A stretch of 64,000 nt of DNA from positions 30,116,043 through 30,180,042 of the forward strand of contig OX104115.1 of the NCBI GenBank assembly GCA_944474755.1, in the 5' to 3' direction. This DNA is from Limnoperna fortunei. Lineage: Eukaryota > Mollusca > Bivalvia > Mytilida > Modiolidae. This document shows positions 1-12,165 of this stretch, piece after piece. Under the pieces are notes generated by a model. It made no database searches and was not told where the DNA came from. It saw only the letters and a program-made list of their open reading frames with translations. How positions within the stretch are numbered: position 1 is the stretch's first letter; the number at the start of each line of letters is the position of its first letter. The position numbers were made by a program, and so were the translations under genes.

Positions 1-432
1 CCATCGTCTGCTACGTGCCCCGTGTAATTATTTTACAGTGTAAAATTCCACTAAAATAAAATAATAAAGTCTTTTATTAATTGTCGGCATGGTCCGTTGA
101 TATTAATCCGTGTCGTCCTGAAATAAACAATCACTGAGATTACAGATCGTGCATCATGTCATATATATGTCCTTTCAGACCATCGTAACTCCCTAGAATG
201 ATAAAATAAAACTATCTCCGTGATATTATATAACAATGTCACGTGACTCCAGCCAGTTCTGTTCTTTGCCTTTTACCATAAATCTCTTTCTCTTCCCCTA
301 CAAGTCAAGAAAAGTCATTAAAATACCAAACATATAGTTAAAAACAGAAAAGTAAACAAACAAACAAATAAACAAAAAAACTGGTTCCCGGTTTTTATAT
401 AACCATAGTTGCATATAAAACTATGAACCCAA

Positions 433-521
433 AAAGGGCCCAACTCTCCACCCAGGGACAGCATGTCAAAAACAATAAATCATGCTGGCCCTGGGGTGGA
501 GGGGCCGGGCCCTTTTTTTTT
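433..521. repeat. GC-rich imperfect hairpin followed by T9 (in every unit)
   Basis: Arms 433-465 and 481-515 are inverted copies (GGGCCC...GCATG against CATGC...GGGCCC) with a few mismatches and a 15-nt A-rich loop, followed directly by nine T. The same structure starts near 1822, 3211, 4600 and 5989. A transcript on the + strand could fold strongly and meet an oligo-T tract, which pol III can use as a terminator; no pol III promoter was recognised in the unit. Confidence 0.6.
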
Positions 522-537
522 CTTCAATTTTGTAATT

Positions 538-552
538 AGAACGTTCTAGAAA
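538..552. promoter_or_regulatory. Heat-shock-element-like site (repeated in every unit)
   Basis: Positions 538-552 read nGAAnnTTCnnGAAn with no mismatch, the consensus bound by HSF trimers. It recurs at 1927, 3316, 4705 and 6094. The site also contains a 12-bp palindrome (TAGAACGTTCTA). A single 15-bp match can arise by chance; here the array multiplies it. No transcription unit beside it is identified, so regulatory activity is an inference. Confidence 0.4.
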
Positions 553-3500
553 CAATGGAATAGAAACCCCCGGAGGGGGGGGGGGGGTATACGGGTATAT
601 TACGATGTAAAATGATAGATTTTCACCCTCTGGGGCCTCTTGTTTAACGTTTAACGCCAGTTTTTCCTATAGAAACGATAACGAGGGAAAGACCTTCCTG
701 TGCATTTGTTCTACTGAACAAATGTCCTTTTAATATTATTATTACTTTTCTTCCGATCTAAAATTCAATTTAGTGCTGCCAAAAAGTTTCTTATCCGATC
801 GAGCTGAAAATTTGGCGGTGTGATGGATACCCCGTGGGCTTTCTCCCATTCACCCTGTTAGCACGCCCCGTCAAAAATGAGGGCGTGGCAGGGACCCCCC
901 ATGAAAACGTTGTTATCACATCTCCTCCTAAGGCACACAAAATGGTACAATAAAATGGACGCCGATTGCATCTGGGATCGATGTCCTCGAATTGTCGATA
1001 GGTAGAAAATCGCTGGGCGCAACCAATAAAAAGTTACCAGTCGTGCAAGTCCAACACCACTTTTTATGTAAAAATCGTAATTTCCCGAAAAACGATGCAT
1101 CCCAGCTGTTTGAAACCCTCGCCATTCGCTTTAGAATGTCGATTTCAGTCTAAAAATGTCTCCCCGTAAGGTGTACGAGTCAATAAATCCTTAAAATCCC
1201 ACATTGAAACACGTGACCACCCCTCCCCCCAGCCACGTAAATTTCGTCTGTCGTGATGTCCGTTTCAGCCATCGTCAGTGAATGACCGTGTAAATCGTGT
1301 GTCAACAAGTTGTTCTAACTGTCCGAACTGCATTTTACCTGAAACAATAACAAATTGAAACAATTTCCGACGTCACTTTTTTGTGTATTCCATCGTCTGC
1401 TACGTGCCCCGTGTAATTATTTTACAGTGTAAAATTCCACTAAAATAAAATAATAAAGTCTTTTATTAATTGTCGGCATGGTCCGTTGATATTAATCCGT
1501 GTCGTCCTGAAATAAACAATCACTGAGATTACAGATCGTGCATCATGTCATATATATGTCCTTTCAGACCATCGTAACTCCCTAGAATGATAAAATAAAA
1601 CTATCTCCGTGATATTATATAACAATGTCACGTGACTCCAGCCAGTTCTGTTCTTTGCCTTTTACCATAAATCTCTTTCTCTTCCCCTACAAGTCAAGAA
1701 AAGTCATTAAAATACCAAACATATAGTTAAAAACAGAAAAGTAAACAAACAAACAAATAAACAAAAAAACTGGTTCCCGGTTTTTATATAACCATAGTTG
1801 CATATAAAACTATGAACCCAAAAAGGGCCCAACTCTCCACCCAGGGACAGCATGTCAAAAACAATAAATCATGCTGGCCCTGGGGTGGAGGGGCCGGGCC
1901 CTTTTTTTTTCTTCAATTTTGTAATTAGAACGTTCTAGAAACAATGGAATAGAAACCCCCGGAGGGGGGGGGGGGGTATACGGGTATATTACGATGTAAA
2001 ATGATAGATTTTCACCCTCTGGGGCCTCTTGTTTAACGTTTAACGCCAGTTTTTCCTATAGAAACGATAACGAGGGAAAGACCTTCCTGTGCATTTGTTC
2101 TACTGAACAAATGTCCTTTTAATATTATTATTACTTTTCTTCCGATCTAAAATTCAATTTAGTGCTGCCAAAAAGTTTCTTATCCGATCGAGCTGAAAAT
2201 TTGGCGGTGTGATGGATACCCCGTGGGCTTTCTCCCATTCACCCTGTTAGCACGCCCCGTCAAAAATGAGGGCGTGGCAGGGACCCCCCATGAAAACGTT
2301 GTTATCACATCTCCTCCTAAGGCACACAAAATGGTACAATAAAATGGACGCCGATTGCATCTGGGATCGATGTCCTCGAATTGTCGATAGGTAGAAAATC
2401 GCTGGGCGCAACCAATAAAAAGTTACCAGTCGTGCAAGTCCAACACCACTTTTTATGTAAAAATCGTAATTTCCCGAAAAACGATGCATCCCAGCTGTTT
2501 GAAACCCTCGCCATTCGCTTTAGAATGTCGATTTCAGTCTAAAAATGTCTCCCCGTAAGGTGTACGAGTCAATAAATCCTTAAAATCCCACATTGAAACA
2601 CGTGACCACCCCTCCCCCCAGCCACGTAAATTTCGTCTGTCGTGATGTCCGTTTCAGCCATCGTCAGTGAATGACCGTGTAAATCGTGTGTCAACAAGTT
2701 GTTCTAACTGTCCGAACTGCATTTTACCTGAAACAATAACAAATTGAAACAATTTCCGACGTCACTTTTTTGTGTATTCCATCGTCTGCTACGTGCCCCG
2801 TGTAATTATTTTACAGTGTAAAATTCCACTAAAATAAAATAATAAAGTCTTTTATTAATTGTCGGCATGGTCCGTTGATATTAATCCGTGTCGTCCTGAA
2901 ATAAACAATCACTGAGATTACAGATCGTGCATCATGTCATATATATGTCCTTTCAGACCATCGTAACTCCCTAGAATGATAAAATAAAACTATCTCCGTG
3001 ATATTATATAACAATGTCACGTGACTCCAGCCAGTTCTGTTCTTTGCCTTTTACCATAAATCTCTTTCTCTTCCCCTACAAGTCAAGAAAAGTCATTAAA
3101 ATACCAAACATATAGTTAAAAACAGAAAAGTAAACAAACAAACAAATAAACAAAAAAACTGGTTCCCGGTTTTTATATAACCATAGTTGCATATAAAACT
3201 ATGAACCCAAAAAGGGCCCAACTCTCCACCCAGGGACAGCATGTCAAAAACAATAAATCATGCTGGCCCTGGGGTGGAGGGGCCGGGCCCTTTTTTTTTC
3301 TTCAATTTTGTAATTAGAACGTTCTAGAAACAATGGAATAGAAACCCCCGGAGGGGGGGGGGGGGTATACGGGTATATTACGATGTAAAATGATAGATTT
3401 TCACCCTCTGGGGCCTCTTGTTTAACGTTTAACGCCAGTTTTTCCTATAGAAACGATAACGAGGGAAAGACCTTCCTGTGCATTTGTTCTACTGAACAAA

Positions 3501-6456
3501 TGTCCTTTTAATATTATTATTACTTTTCTTCCGATCTAAAATTCAATTTAGTGCTGCCAAAAAGTTTCTTATCCGATCGAGCTGAAAATTTGGCGGTGTG
3601 ATGGATACCCCGTGGGCTTTCTCCCATTCACCCTGTTAGCACGCCCCGTCAAAAATGAGGGCGTGGCAGGGACCCCCCATGAAAACGTTGTTATCACATC
3701 TCCTCCTAAGGCACACAAAATGGTACAATAAAATGGACGCCGATTGCATCTGGGATCGATGTCCTCGAATTGTCGATAGGTAGAAAATCGCTGGGCGCAA
3801 CCAATAAAAAGTTACCAGTCGTGCAAGTCCAACACCACTTTTTATGTAAAAATCGTAATTTCCCGAAAAACGATGCATCCCAGCTGTTTGAAACCCTCGC
3901 CATTCGCTTTAGAATGTCGATTTCAGTCTAAAAATGTCTCCCCGTAAGGTGTACGAGTCAATAAATCCTTAAAATCCCACATTGAAACACGTGACCACCC
4001 CTCCCCCCAGCCACGTAAATTTCGTCTGTCGTGATGTCCGTTTCAGCCATCGTCAGTGAATGACCGTGTAAATCGTGTGTCAACAAGTTGTTCTAACTGT
4101 CCGAACTGCATTTTACCTGAAACAATAACAAATTGAAACAATTTCCGACGTCACTTTTTTGTGTATTCCATCGTCTGCTACGTGCCCCGTGTAATTATTT
4201 TACAGTGTAAAATTCCACTAAAATAAAATAATAAAGTCTTTTATTAATTGTCGGCATGGTCCGTTGATATTAATCCGTGTCGTCCTGAAATAAACAATCA
4301 CTGAGATTACAGATCGTGCATCATGTCATATATATGTCCTTTCAGACCATCGTAACTCCCTAGAATGATAAAATAAAACTATCTCCGTGATATTATATAA
4401 CAATGTCACGTGACTCCAGCCAGTTCTGTTCTTTGCCTTTTACCATAAATCTCTTTCTCTTCCCCTACAAGTCAAGAAAAGTCATTAAAATACCAAACAT
4501 ATAGTTAAAAACAGAAAAGTAAACAAACAAACAAATAAACAAAAAAACTGGTTCCCGGTTTTTATATAACCATAGTTGCATATAAAACTATGAACCCAAA
4601 AAGGGCCCAACTCTCCACCCAGGGACAGCATGTCAAAAACAATAAATCATGCTGGCCCTGGGGTGGAGGGGCCGGGCCCTTTTTTTTTCTTCAATTTTGT
4701 AATTAGAACGTTCTAGAAACAATGGAATAGAAACCCCCGGAGGGGGGGGGGGGGTATACGGGTATATTACGATGTAAAATGATAGATTTTCACCCTCTGG
4801 GGCCTCTTGTTTAACGTTTAACGCCAGTTTTTCCTATAGAAACGATAACGAGGGAAAGACCTTCCTGTGCATTTGTTCTACTGAACAAATGTCCTTTTAA
4901 TATTATTATTACTTTTCTTCCGATCTAAAATTCAATTTAGTGCTGCCAAAAAGTTTCTTATCCGATCGAGCTGAAAATTTGGCGGTGTAATGGATACCCC
5001 GTGGGCTTTCTCCCATTCACCCTGTTAGCACGCCCCGTCAAAAATGAGGGCGTGGCAGGGACCCCCCATGAAAACGTTGTTATCACATCTCCTCCTAAGG
5101 CACACAAAATGGTACAATAAAATGGACGCCGATTGCATCTGGGATCGATGTCCTCGAATTGTCGATAGGTAGAAAATCGCTGGGCGCAACCAATAAAAAG
5201 TTACCAGTCGTGCAAGTCCAACACCACTTTTTATGTAAAAATCGTAATTTCCCGAAAAACGATGCATCCCAGCTGTTTGAAACCCTCGCCATTCGCTTTA
5301 GAATGTCGATTTCAGTCTAAAAATGTCTCCCCGTAAGGTGTACGAGTCAATAAATCCTTAAAATCCCACATTGAAACACGTGACCACCCCTCCCCCCAGC
5401 CACGTAAATTTCGTCTGTCGTGATGTCCGTTTCAGCCATCGTCAGTGAATGACCGTGTAAATCGTGTGTCAACAAGTTGTTCTAACTGTCCGAACTGCAT
5501 TTTACCTGAAACAATAACAAATTGAAACAATTTCCGACGTCACTTTTTTGTGTATTCCATCGTCTGCTACGTGCCCCGTGTAATTATTTTACAGTGTAAA
5601 ATTCCACTAAAATAAAATAATAAAGTCTTTTATTAATTGTCGGCATGGTCCGTTGATATTAATCCGTGTCGTCCTGAAATAAACAATCACTGAGATTACA
5701 GATCGTGCATCATGTCATATATATGTCCTTTCAGACCATCGTAACTCCCTAGAATGATAAAATAAAACTATCTCCGTGATATTATATAACAATGTCACGT
5801 GACTCCAGCCAGTTCTGTTCTTTGCCTTTTACCATAAATCTCTTTCTCTTCCCCTACAAGTCAAGAAAAGTCATTAAAATACCAAACATATAGTTAAAAA
5901 CAGAAAAGTAAACAAACAAACAAATAAACAAAAAAACTGGTTCCCGGTTTTTATATAACCATAGTTGCATATAAAACTATGAACCCAAAAAGGGCCCAAC
6001 TCTCCACCCAGGGACAGCATGTCAAAAACAATAAATCATGCTGGCCCTGGGGTGGAGGGGCCGGGCCCTTTTTTTTTCTTCAATTTTGTAATTAGAACGT
6101 TCTAGAAACAATGGAATAGAAACCCCCGGAGGGGGGGGGGGGGTATACGGGTATATTACGATGTAAAATGATAGATTTTCACCCTCTGGGGCCTCTTGTT
6201 TAACGTTTAACGCCAGTTTTTCCTATAGAAACGATAACGAGGGAAAGACCTTCCTGTGCATTTGTTCTACTGAACAAATGTCCTTTTAATATTATTATTA
6301 CTTTTCTTCCGATCTAAAATTCAATTTAGTGCTGCCAAAAAGTTTCTTATCCGATCGAGCTGAAAATTTGGCGGTGTGATGGATACCCCGTGGGCTTTCT
6401 CCCATTCACCCTGTTAGCACGCCCCGTCAAAAATGAGGGCGTGGCAGGGACCCCCC

Positions 6457-6656
6457 NNNNNNNNNNNNNNNNNNNNNNNNNNNNNNNNNNNNNNNNNNNN
6501 NNNNNNNNNNNNNNNNNNNNNNNNNNNNNNNNNNNNNNNNNNNNNNNNNNNNNNNNNNNNNNNNNNNNNNNNNNNNNNNNNNNNNNNNNNNNNNNNNNNN
6601 NNNNNNNNNNNNNNNNNNNNNNNNNNNNNNNNNNNNNNNNNNNNNNNNNNNNNNNN
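6457..6656. other. Assembly gap (200 N)
   Basis: Exactly 200 N follow CCCCCC inside the fifth unit of the array. The length is a conventional placeholder. True copy number of the array and the junction to single-copy DNA are unknown. Confidence 0.99.
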
Positions 6657-7149
6657 TAAAATCAATCATCGTTATTAAAACACTTCTTCTGCACACATTT
6701 TTAATTAGCGTTGAAACTGGGGAAATCTTTACCCGAATATCAATTGGCTAAAGAGTGTTGATGATAGTAATGAAAGTAAATCTTATTTCATTATATTTCC
6801 TGCCAAAATAAATTTAGAAAGCCTCTTTCAGCAGAATTTCCATTTAAATTATTACTCCCTTGTAATACATATAGAATTCCTTTGTTTAAAAGTTCAAAGA
6901 TATCAATTTAGGAATCTCTCCGATTATAAAATGACTTCAAGAATAAAAAAGAAAAATAATTTTGTATGGATTATAATATGGAGACATAAAACCTGACACG
7001 TGTTTCTTGCGCACAGAGAAATGATACATGTACACAATGCTTAAAGAATTTTGATTTTATCTTTAATCTTTAGTAGTTCAATTTTTAATGTAAAATGTTA
7101 TTGAGTTTGGGGACTGTTGATCTTTTGACCAAGAGTGCTGTTACGAAAA
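6657..7149. other. AT-rich non-coding stretch
   Basis: No coding frame, repeat or RNA gene recognised. It is not array sequence, so the array ends inside the gap. Confidence 0.6.
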
Positions 7150-8280
7150 TGGTACAGTTAAATGGGACATACGGTTTTTCAGATAGGTCAAACTGAAAAA
7201 ACTAGTGATAGAGGACATACTTATATATTTCCATTTATTGAAACAGATCCAAAGGAGACAGAAGGAAAAGTGAGGATAGCTTATTGCACACTAGAGAGGC
7301 TACAGAAGCAACTAACTCAACTTATGGAAAAAAATGTCCATCTTTTTTATGGGATTTATGTAAAAACAATATCTTTTGATTATATGCACTTTGGCCTATT
7401 CGCAATATCTAAACTCGACCTAAAACTGGAAGACAAAAAGTATTGCAGACCATCTCAGGTATTAGAAGGCTTCAGAAATACTAGCATGTTTGCTTTTTTT
7501 CTCACTTCCAGCACTTGTTGATATTATACCACTTAAAGAACCCTTTTTATATGGTACCTTTGTTCAAGCAATTTGGTTGATGACCAAAAGCAGTGTTATA
7601 TAGACCGTTGTAAGATTCTACTCTACTATTTCCTTAAGATGATGGATACACTTTATGGAGCTAGATATCTTACTCTAAATGCACATATTACAGAGTGTGT
7701 TATTTAGGACCATTGTTGGTATATGCATGTTTCCTATTTAAATCGATGAATAGAGAATTACTAAAACTATTTCCCGGAAAACAAGCTTTTGACATTCAAA
7801 TTGTCAGTGCTATTAATATTCACCAGATACTTTCAAAGCTATTGAATACAATTCTTGATAAATATAAAAAAAGCTTTCAATTGTGGAAACTTATGTGAAT
7901 ATAGTAAAAACTGTGCTATGTATAAAACTGGATTTTGATGCCTTTGCTGTTGGAAGCGCAACTTTAAAAACTTGGAAAAGAACCTAAACATTTAGGGCTA
8001 TTTGAAAAAATATTTCTAAGAGAACAAGTGTCTCATTCAAGACTGTATTCGAGAGTTACTGCCAGAAATTCATACACTGCGAAGTACATTCATACAAGAT
8101 ATGGATTTTAAATCTATTATGGAAAGCTCAAATTTGTTTACTTCACAGAGATGAGCCGTGCAATTGTCCGGAAGTGTGTTTTGTAAAAACAGATAATTTA
8201 ATACATTATTTTCGTAAAGACTGTGAGACTTTTATTCCTGACAGTGAGGACAACCCACAATATCCCAGTTTAACTTAAAA
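7150..8280 (+). pseudogene. Decayed transposon-derived protein (DUF4218-like region)
   Basis: Fragments in shifting frames read like the C-terminal half of transposon-derived proteins common in invertebrates: a start near 7162 (frame open to 7521), then around 7640 the words LYGARYLTLNAH, after a frame change LLVYACFLFKSMN (about 7715-7755) and QIVSAINIHQIL (about 7795-7840), then SRLYSRVTARNSYT near 8037-8080. Members of this class, which I associate with DUF4218 of CACTA/EnSpm-like transposases, carry LYG-R-TMN-H, W-YSCF-FE--N and Y-RVT-RNSYT words in this order. Several stops and frameshifts separate the pieces, so it is dead. The family assignment comes from remembered motifs, not a search. 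Confidence 0.5.
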
Positions 8281-9652
8281 TCAAATCAATAAACATTTGT
8301 CAACTGATGTTGATAAATATTTTGCAATTTATTCTATAAGCTGTTTACGTCTTTGTGTACATTTATAATAGAGTAATGGAAAAAATAATAAAATTAAAAC
8401 TTGTTAAGATGTTACCCTCAATTATATTTTATAACAAAGGATACCATTAGTTTCATCCCTTTTACTAAAAATGCATAACCGTATGCAAATACTTGTACTT
8501 GTTTATTTTCAAATATACTAGTATATATTTTTATAACAAGTTACAAGTATTTTCTGCGATTTAGTTTACAGGAGCTTATTGTTATAATTATAGTTATAAG
8601 TTAGGAATATTTGGTGCAGATTTATAAATAATAAGTACTAAACACAAAGTATTTGCAGTGAATATGCAATGACTTCAAATATTTACAGAAAGACTTTGGC
8701 AAACAGTGCGCAGCAATATGTTCGATAAAATAATATTGTTTCTGTGACGAATATTATGCAAAGAATAAAAATTAACTAAGTCCTTTTCATGACCATTTTG
8801 CGATGTATTTGAAGATTTTGTGCAAAGTGTCTAACAAACTTAAAGTAATCATTGTATATTCACTGAATGCAAAAATTTCGTGAAGTCTTTCCGACTATTC
8901 GCTACATGTTCCCAATATAATTGTTAGGTGTTCGCTGAAACAATTAAGAAAATATCCTTTAAATTTTAAAATTGTCTCAAAATATCATAGCCAATTGGGT
9001 TGAATTTTGTACATAAGACTTATTATTGGGCTTTTTGTCTCGATAGCATTATTTAATTTATATTCAAGACGAGAACAAGTTACAAAACAATTATATTTGG
9101 AAATAGGACAGACTTATGTCGAAAATTGATATTGCCACCGGTAGGGGAAGGAGGGTCTATGTTGTTTTTTTTCACCTTATCCTGCGGTGAGCGTTGTACT
9201 CTTTCAACACTACAGTTATATCAAATAATTCTTTAACCTAGATTTTACAAATCACTTTTCCAAAATTTAACATAGCAATGCATGTTTAACAGATACTTTG
9301 TGGATCTGTGGATAGACATACATGCATTACAGACATTTATAAAACTTAATACCATATGACATGTTGTTGGAGATGGCAACAACAGATGGTTTGTATGATC
9401 TACATGTAGTTAATCATTTCTGGAACCATTGACCAAAAACAAAAGCTGCTGTGGACTGGTTCTATTATGTTGGAAACTGCTTTATGTTATATTTAATTTT
9501 AATTTGATTTGCCTAAAATGTAGAAAAGTCTTGTCTTGCCCGATGTATAAATTTTCCAACCAAATTGGGTGTACTTTTTTCAAACTTATTTGTTAATGTA
9601 AACATCAAGCTTGGGTATAACTTATACTAAGCAAATGCCTTCTAAACATGAT
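8281..9652. other. AT-rich non-coding stretch
   Basis: No gene, clear repeat or structured RNA recognised. Confidence 0.5.
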
Positions 9653-9885
9653 GGGGCCTTGGTAGCCTATAGCTAGTGATTAAGGTAGTACGTCAACTAC
9701 TATTAACAATATTGCCTGTTAACACTGAGGTTGTGGGTTTAAGTCCCACTGCAGGCCGGGTGTACTCGACTCCAATCTTAGGGTCGTGGGTTTTCACAGA
9801 GTATTATGGCTTCCTACCCCATTAAAAACTGGACGTCATTATACTAGTATTGCTGAAAGTTGCATTAAAACGACATTCAAACATT
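9653..9885 (+). mobile_element. tRNA-derived SINE, diverged copy
   Basis: Starts GGGGCCTTGGTAGCC, contains a decayed B box (GGGTTTAAGTCCCACTGC), the shared words GTGTACTCGACTCCAATCTTA and CTGGACGTCATTATA (each under 21 nt) and ends in a CAAAC-type tail. It is the same family as the better copies at 36852 and 60495, whose A box (TGGCCGAGTGG) and B box (GGTTCGA) mark a tRNA-derived pol III promoter. The central domain resembles broadly distributed molluscan V-SINE/RUDI-type elements, from memory. Confidence 0.8.
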
Positions 9886-10300
9886 CCAAACATGCAAAGG
9901 ATTATTATTCGTAGAAATTTAAGTCAATAACTTTAATGAGAAATAATATCAGTCTCTTGATAAATGTTATAAAAACAACTACTGAACAGTTTGTTATTTT
10001 TTAATGAAACATGGTGCGGTGTTCGTGCATGGTATGTAATTGTGCATGGAGGTAAACCATTACAAAGTGTTATTCAGTTATCTCTGCTTTGTAAGTCTGG
10101 ATGATTTGATATTTGGTACGTTGATTTGTTATAATTTTCTCCTCTCTTAAATTAAACACACGTACGCTGCTTATAATTATAACATAGTGATACTATTTTG
10201 AGAATCACTTAATAAGCCTATGTATTTAACATTTGCATATAAATAACTCTGAAGAAATATATGCACGAAAACAACTTAGAATAAAAATCTGCAAAATGGG
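9886..10300. other. Non-coding stretch
   Basis: Nothing recognised. Confidence 0.5.
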
Positions 10301-10625
10301 TAGTCAAAGAAGGCTTAGATCTTCAATTCCCTCAACTTAATAAAGACCACTTAGAACTTTGACACTTGGGGTTTATCTACTGAAACGTCAAGAGTATATT
10401 GATGGTGATTCTACCATCTTTATTCATAAGGATAAACACAATTTGATGGGTTTCAAGATTCAGTGCAGACACGTTACTTCAACGCAATACTTTATTTGGA
10501 TCAAATATTTACAAACAAATGTCCGACTGGCAGGATTTTTTGTAGTAGGTGTATGTGCTCATGTGGCTACCATAATTTGGTATTTATGTGGTGCATGGGA
10601 AATAAATCATTCAATCGTGATTTAG
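10301..10625 (+). pseudogene. SWIM-type zinc-finger fragment of a transposase-like protein
   Basis: The frame from 10301 reads VKEGLDLQFPQLNKDHLE and stops; the frame from 10359 resumes with GVYLLKRQEYIDGDSTIF, IQCRHVTSTQYFIWIKY and ends with GVCAHVATIIWYL. Invertebrate transposase-related proteins commonly have FP-L---DL---T-GVYQ---A, then I-SRH-S---Y--W, then C-C--GAR-VG-C-HVA---WYL, a SWIM zinc-binding motif. Here the first Cys pair is gone and frames are broken, so it is a relic. It is not known whether it belongs to the same element as the pseudogene at 7150. Confidence 0.45.
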
Positions 10626-10859
10626 TGTTTATATGTCAGATACCAATGACCTTTCTCTGACTCTCGACTATTGATTTCTGAAGCGACAGAAAGTTTTGCT
10701 AAAGTGATAGAAGAGTTTTGTTCTGTCCTACCATACAACTCACAGTTAATCTTGACTTAAGTTTAAAACCAACTTTAACCCTCAAAACTCTGTGAAGTAT
10801 TGTAATTGGCTTTTACAATCCAAATGTGCGTATAGATGTAATTTGTATCTCAGAAAAAA

Positions 10860-11640
10860 AGTTGTAACCATGTCTGGCAATCACATGCAACTGTTTTAAT
10901 GTTTAATACCTTTATTCCAGAAATCTTAGAATTTTTATTTACAAAATCCCTTATGATAACGCTAAAAAATCTGTGTCATCATGGGAATTAAGATGTCTAT
11001 ATATCTGAAACTTCATCTGAATAAGGCTTATGTGTCATCATATATTGCTGTTTTAAAGTTGCATTGATTTTTTTTTTAGAAATCCATGAGTTTTTCTTTT
11101 AAAAAAAGACATTTTTAACACACAGAAATCTGTTATGAAACCTATACGTTTATTGTTTCCAGAAATCTATGATTTATGTTTTTAAAATAATCCTTTTTTA
11201 TGTTTTTAACCCTAAAAACACTGAAATGTGTTGTATTTCCCTTTTAAAACCTATTAATATGAAAACTAACCTAAAATAAAACCTATATGCCATTTCTTGC
11301 AATCATATATTACTGTTTAAAGGTTTTATTAGTTTTTTTTTCCAGAAATCAATGAATTTCGCAAAAATGTGATTTTTAACCCCAAAAATTGCTTTAAAAT
11401 GTCTATTGACTATACCTTAAATAAATACTTTATGCCATTTATTGCAATCATACATTACTTTTCAAAAGTGTTACTGATTTTTTCCAGAAATTCACGAATT
11501 TTCTAACTAAAAAAATATTTTTGGTATGAAAACTTTACTTGAAATAAAAGTTATTTGCTATTTCTTGCTCTCATGTATTGTTGTTTTTAAATTTGATTGA
11601 TTTTAAAATTTGTGATTTTTCATCAGATTTTGCTGATTTG
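10860..11640. repeat. Degenerate tandem repeat, roughly 130-270 bp spacing
   Basis: A word set of the type GCAATCATATATTACTGTTT, then about 20 nt, then TTTTTCCAGAAATC and A/T-rich filler, recurs near 10875, 11030, 11150 (partial), 11300, 11440 and 11560. Copies have drifted, so exact borders are unclear. The array stops just before the DIRS element. Confidence 0.55.
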
Positions 11641-11728
11641 CCCCAAAAATTAGGCAAATTGAGAGAAATGCAAAAATCCTTTATTTCAATCATAATTCAA
11701 CATTATTCTACCAGAATATTAATAAAAA

Positions 11729-11907
11729 ATTCTTATACATTTTCGCCTTTCGGCTCATTCAGGTATCACATAGCTATCATTTCCAGTGTATCGGTGAGAT
11801 GCACGAAACTTGTCTCAGTTTAAAGAGTTGAAAATAACTCCGTATAATAAGTAACATGTCACATGACATCCAGTATATAACCCAACCTCGTGACAAAATT
11901 GTCATCC
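11729..11907. repeat. DIRS left inverted terminal repeat
   Basis: From about 11765 to 11907 it is the reverse complement of 16595-16737, with three mismatches that I can see in about 140 positions. The outer 11729-11770 part instead matches the first half of the internal complementary region. Confidence 0.92.
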
Positions 11908-12165
11908 ATTTTCAGAGACGGCGAGGTGTTACATGTTTATGAACACCTGGATAAATAAAATTTATACTTTTTATCTTTCCTAGGACGTTGTCCAGGAATA
12001 ATATTGCTTTGATAAATATTTATTATATTTATCAGTCGTATCCGTGTCTAGTTTCCCGTTTTTAGGTATATCTTTTACCGTTCTTCACTTTGTTTACAAA
12101 AAACGTGAGCAGTAGTCCAACCTGTGTTGTTGTCAACATAGAACAGGTTTGTACGTGTATATGCT

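Larger units (their letters stand above)
1..6456. repeat. Tandem array of a 1389-bp unit (4.65 copies)
   Basis: Units start at 1, 1390, 2779, 4168 and 5557; the fifth is cut at 6456 by the N gap. Copies look almost identical by eye; the one difference I found is G to A near 4988. Each unit has a run of about 14 G, a GC-rich hairpin, a three-part heat-shock-type element and A-rich stretches. The unit contains no recognisable rRNA, snRNA, tRNA or histone gene. The minus-strand frames of 65 and 80 codons recur only because the DNA recurs and resemble no family I know. It may be a satellite, an intergenic spacer or a duplicated promoter-like fragment; function unknown. Confidence 0.97.

Noticed and set aside
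858..5292. Repeated minus-strand frames of 80 and 65 codons in each array unit
   Set aside because: They recur only because the DNA recurs, overlap each other, and show no known domain or start context. Possible but unsupported.
6390..6696. Open frames of 81-89 codons on both strands
   Set aside because: They consist mostly of translated N and exist only because the gap has no stops.
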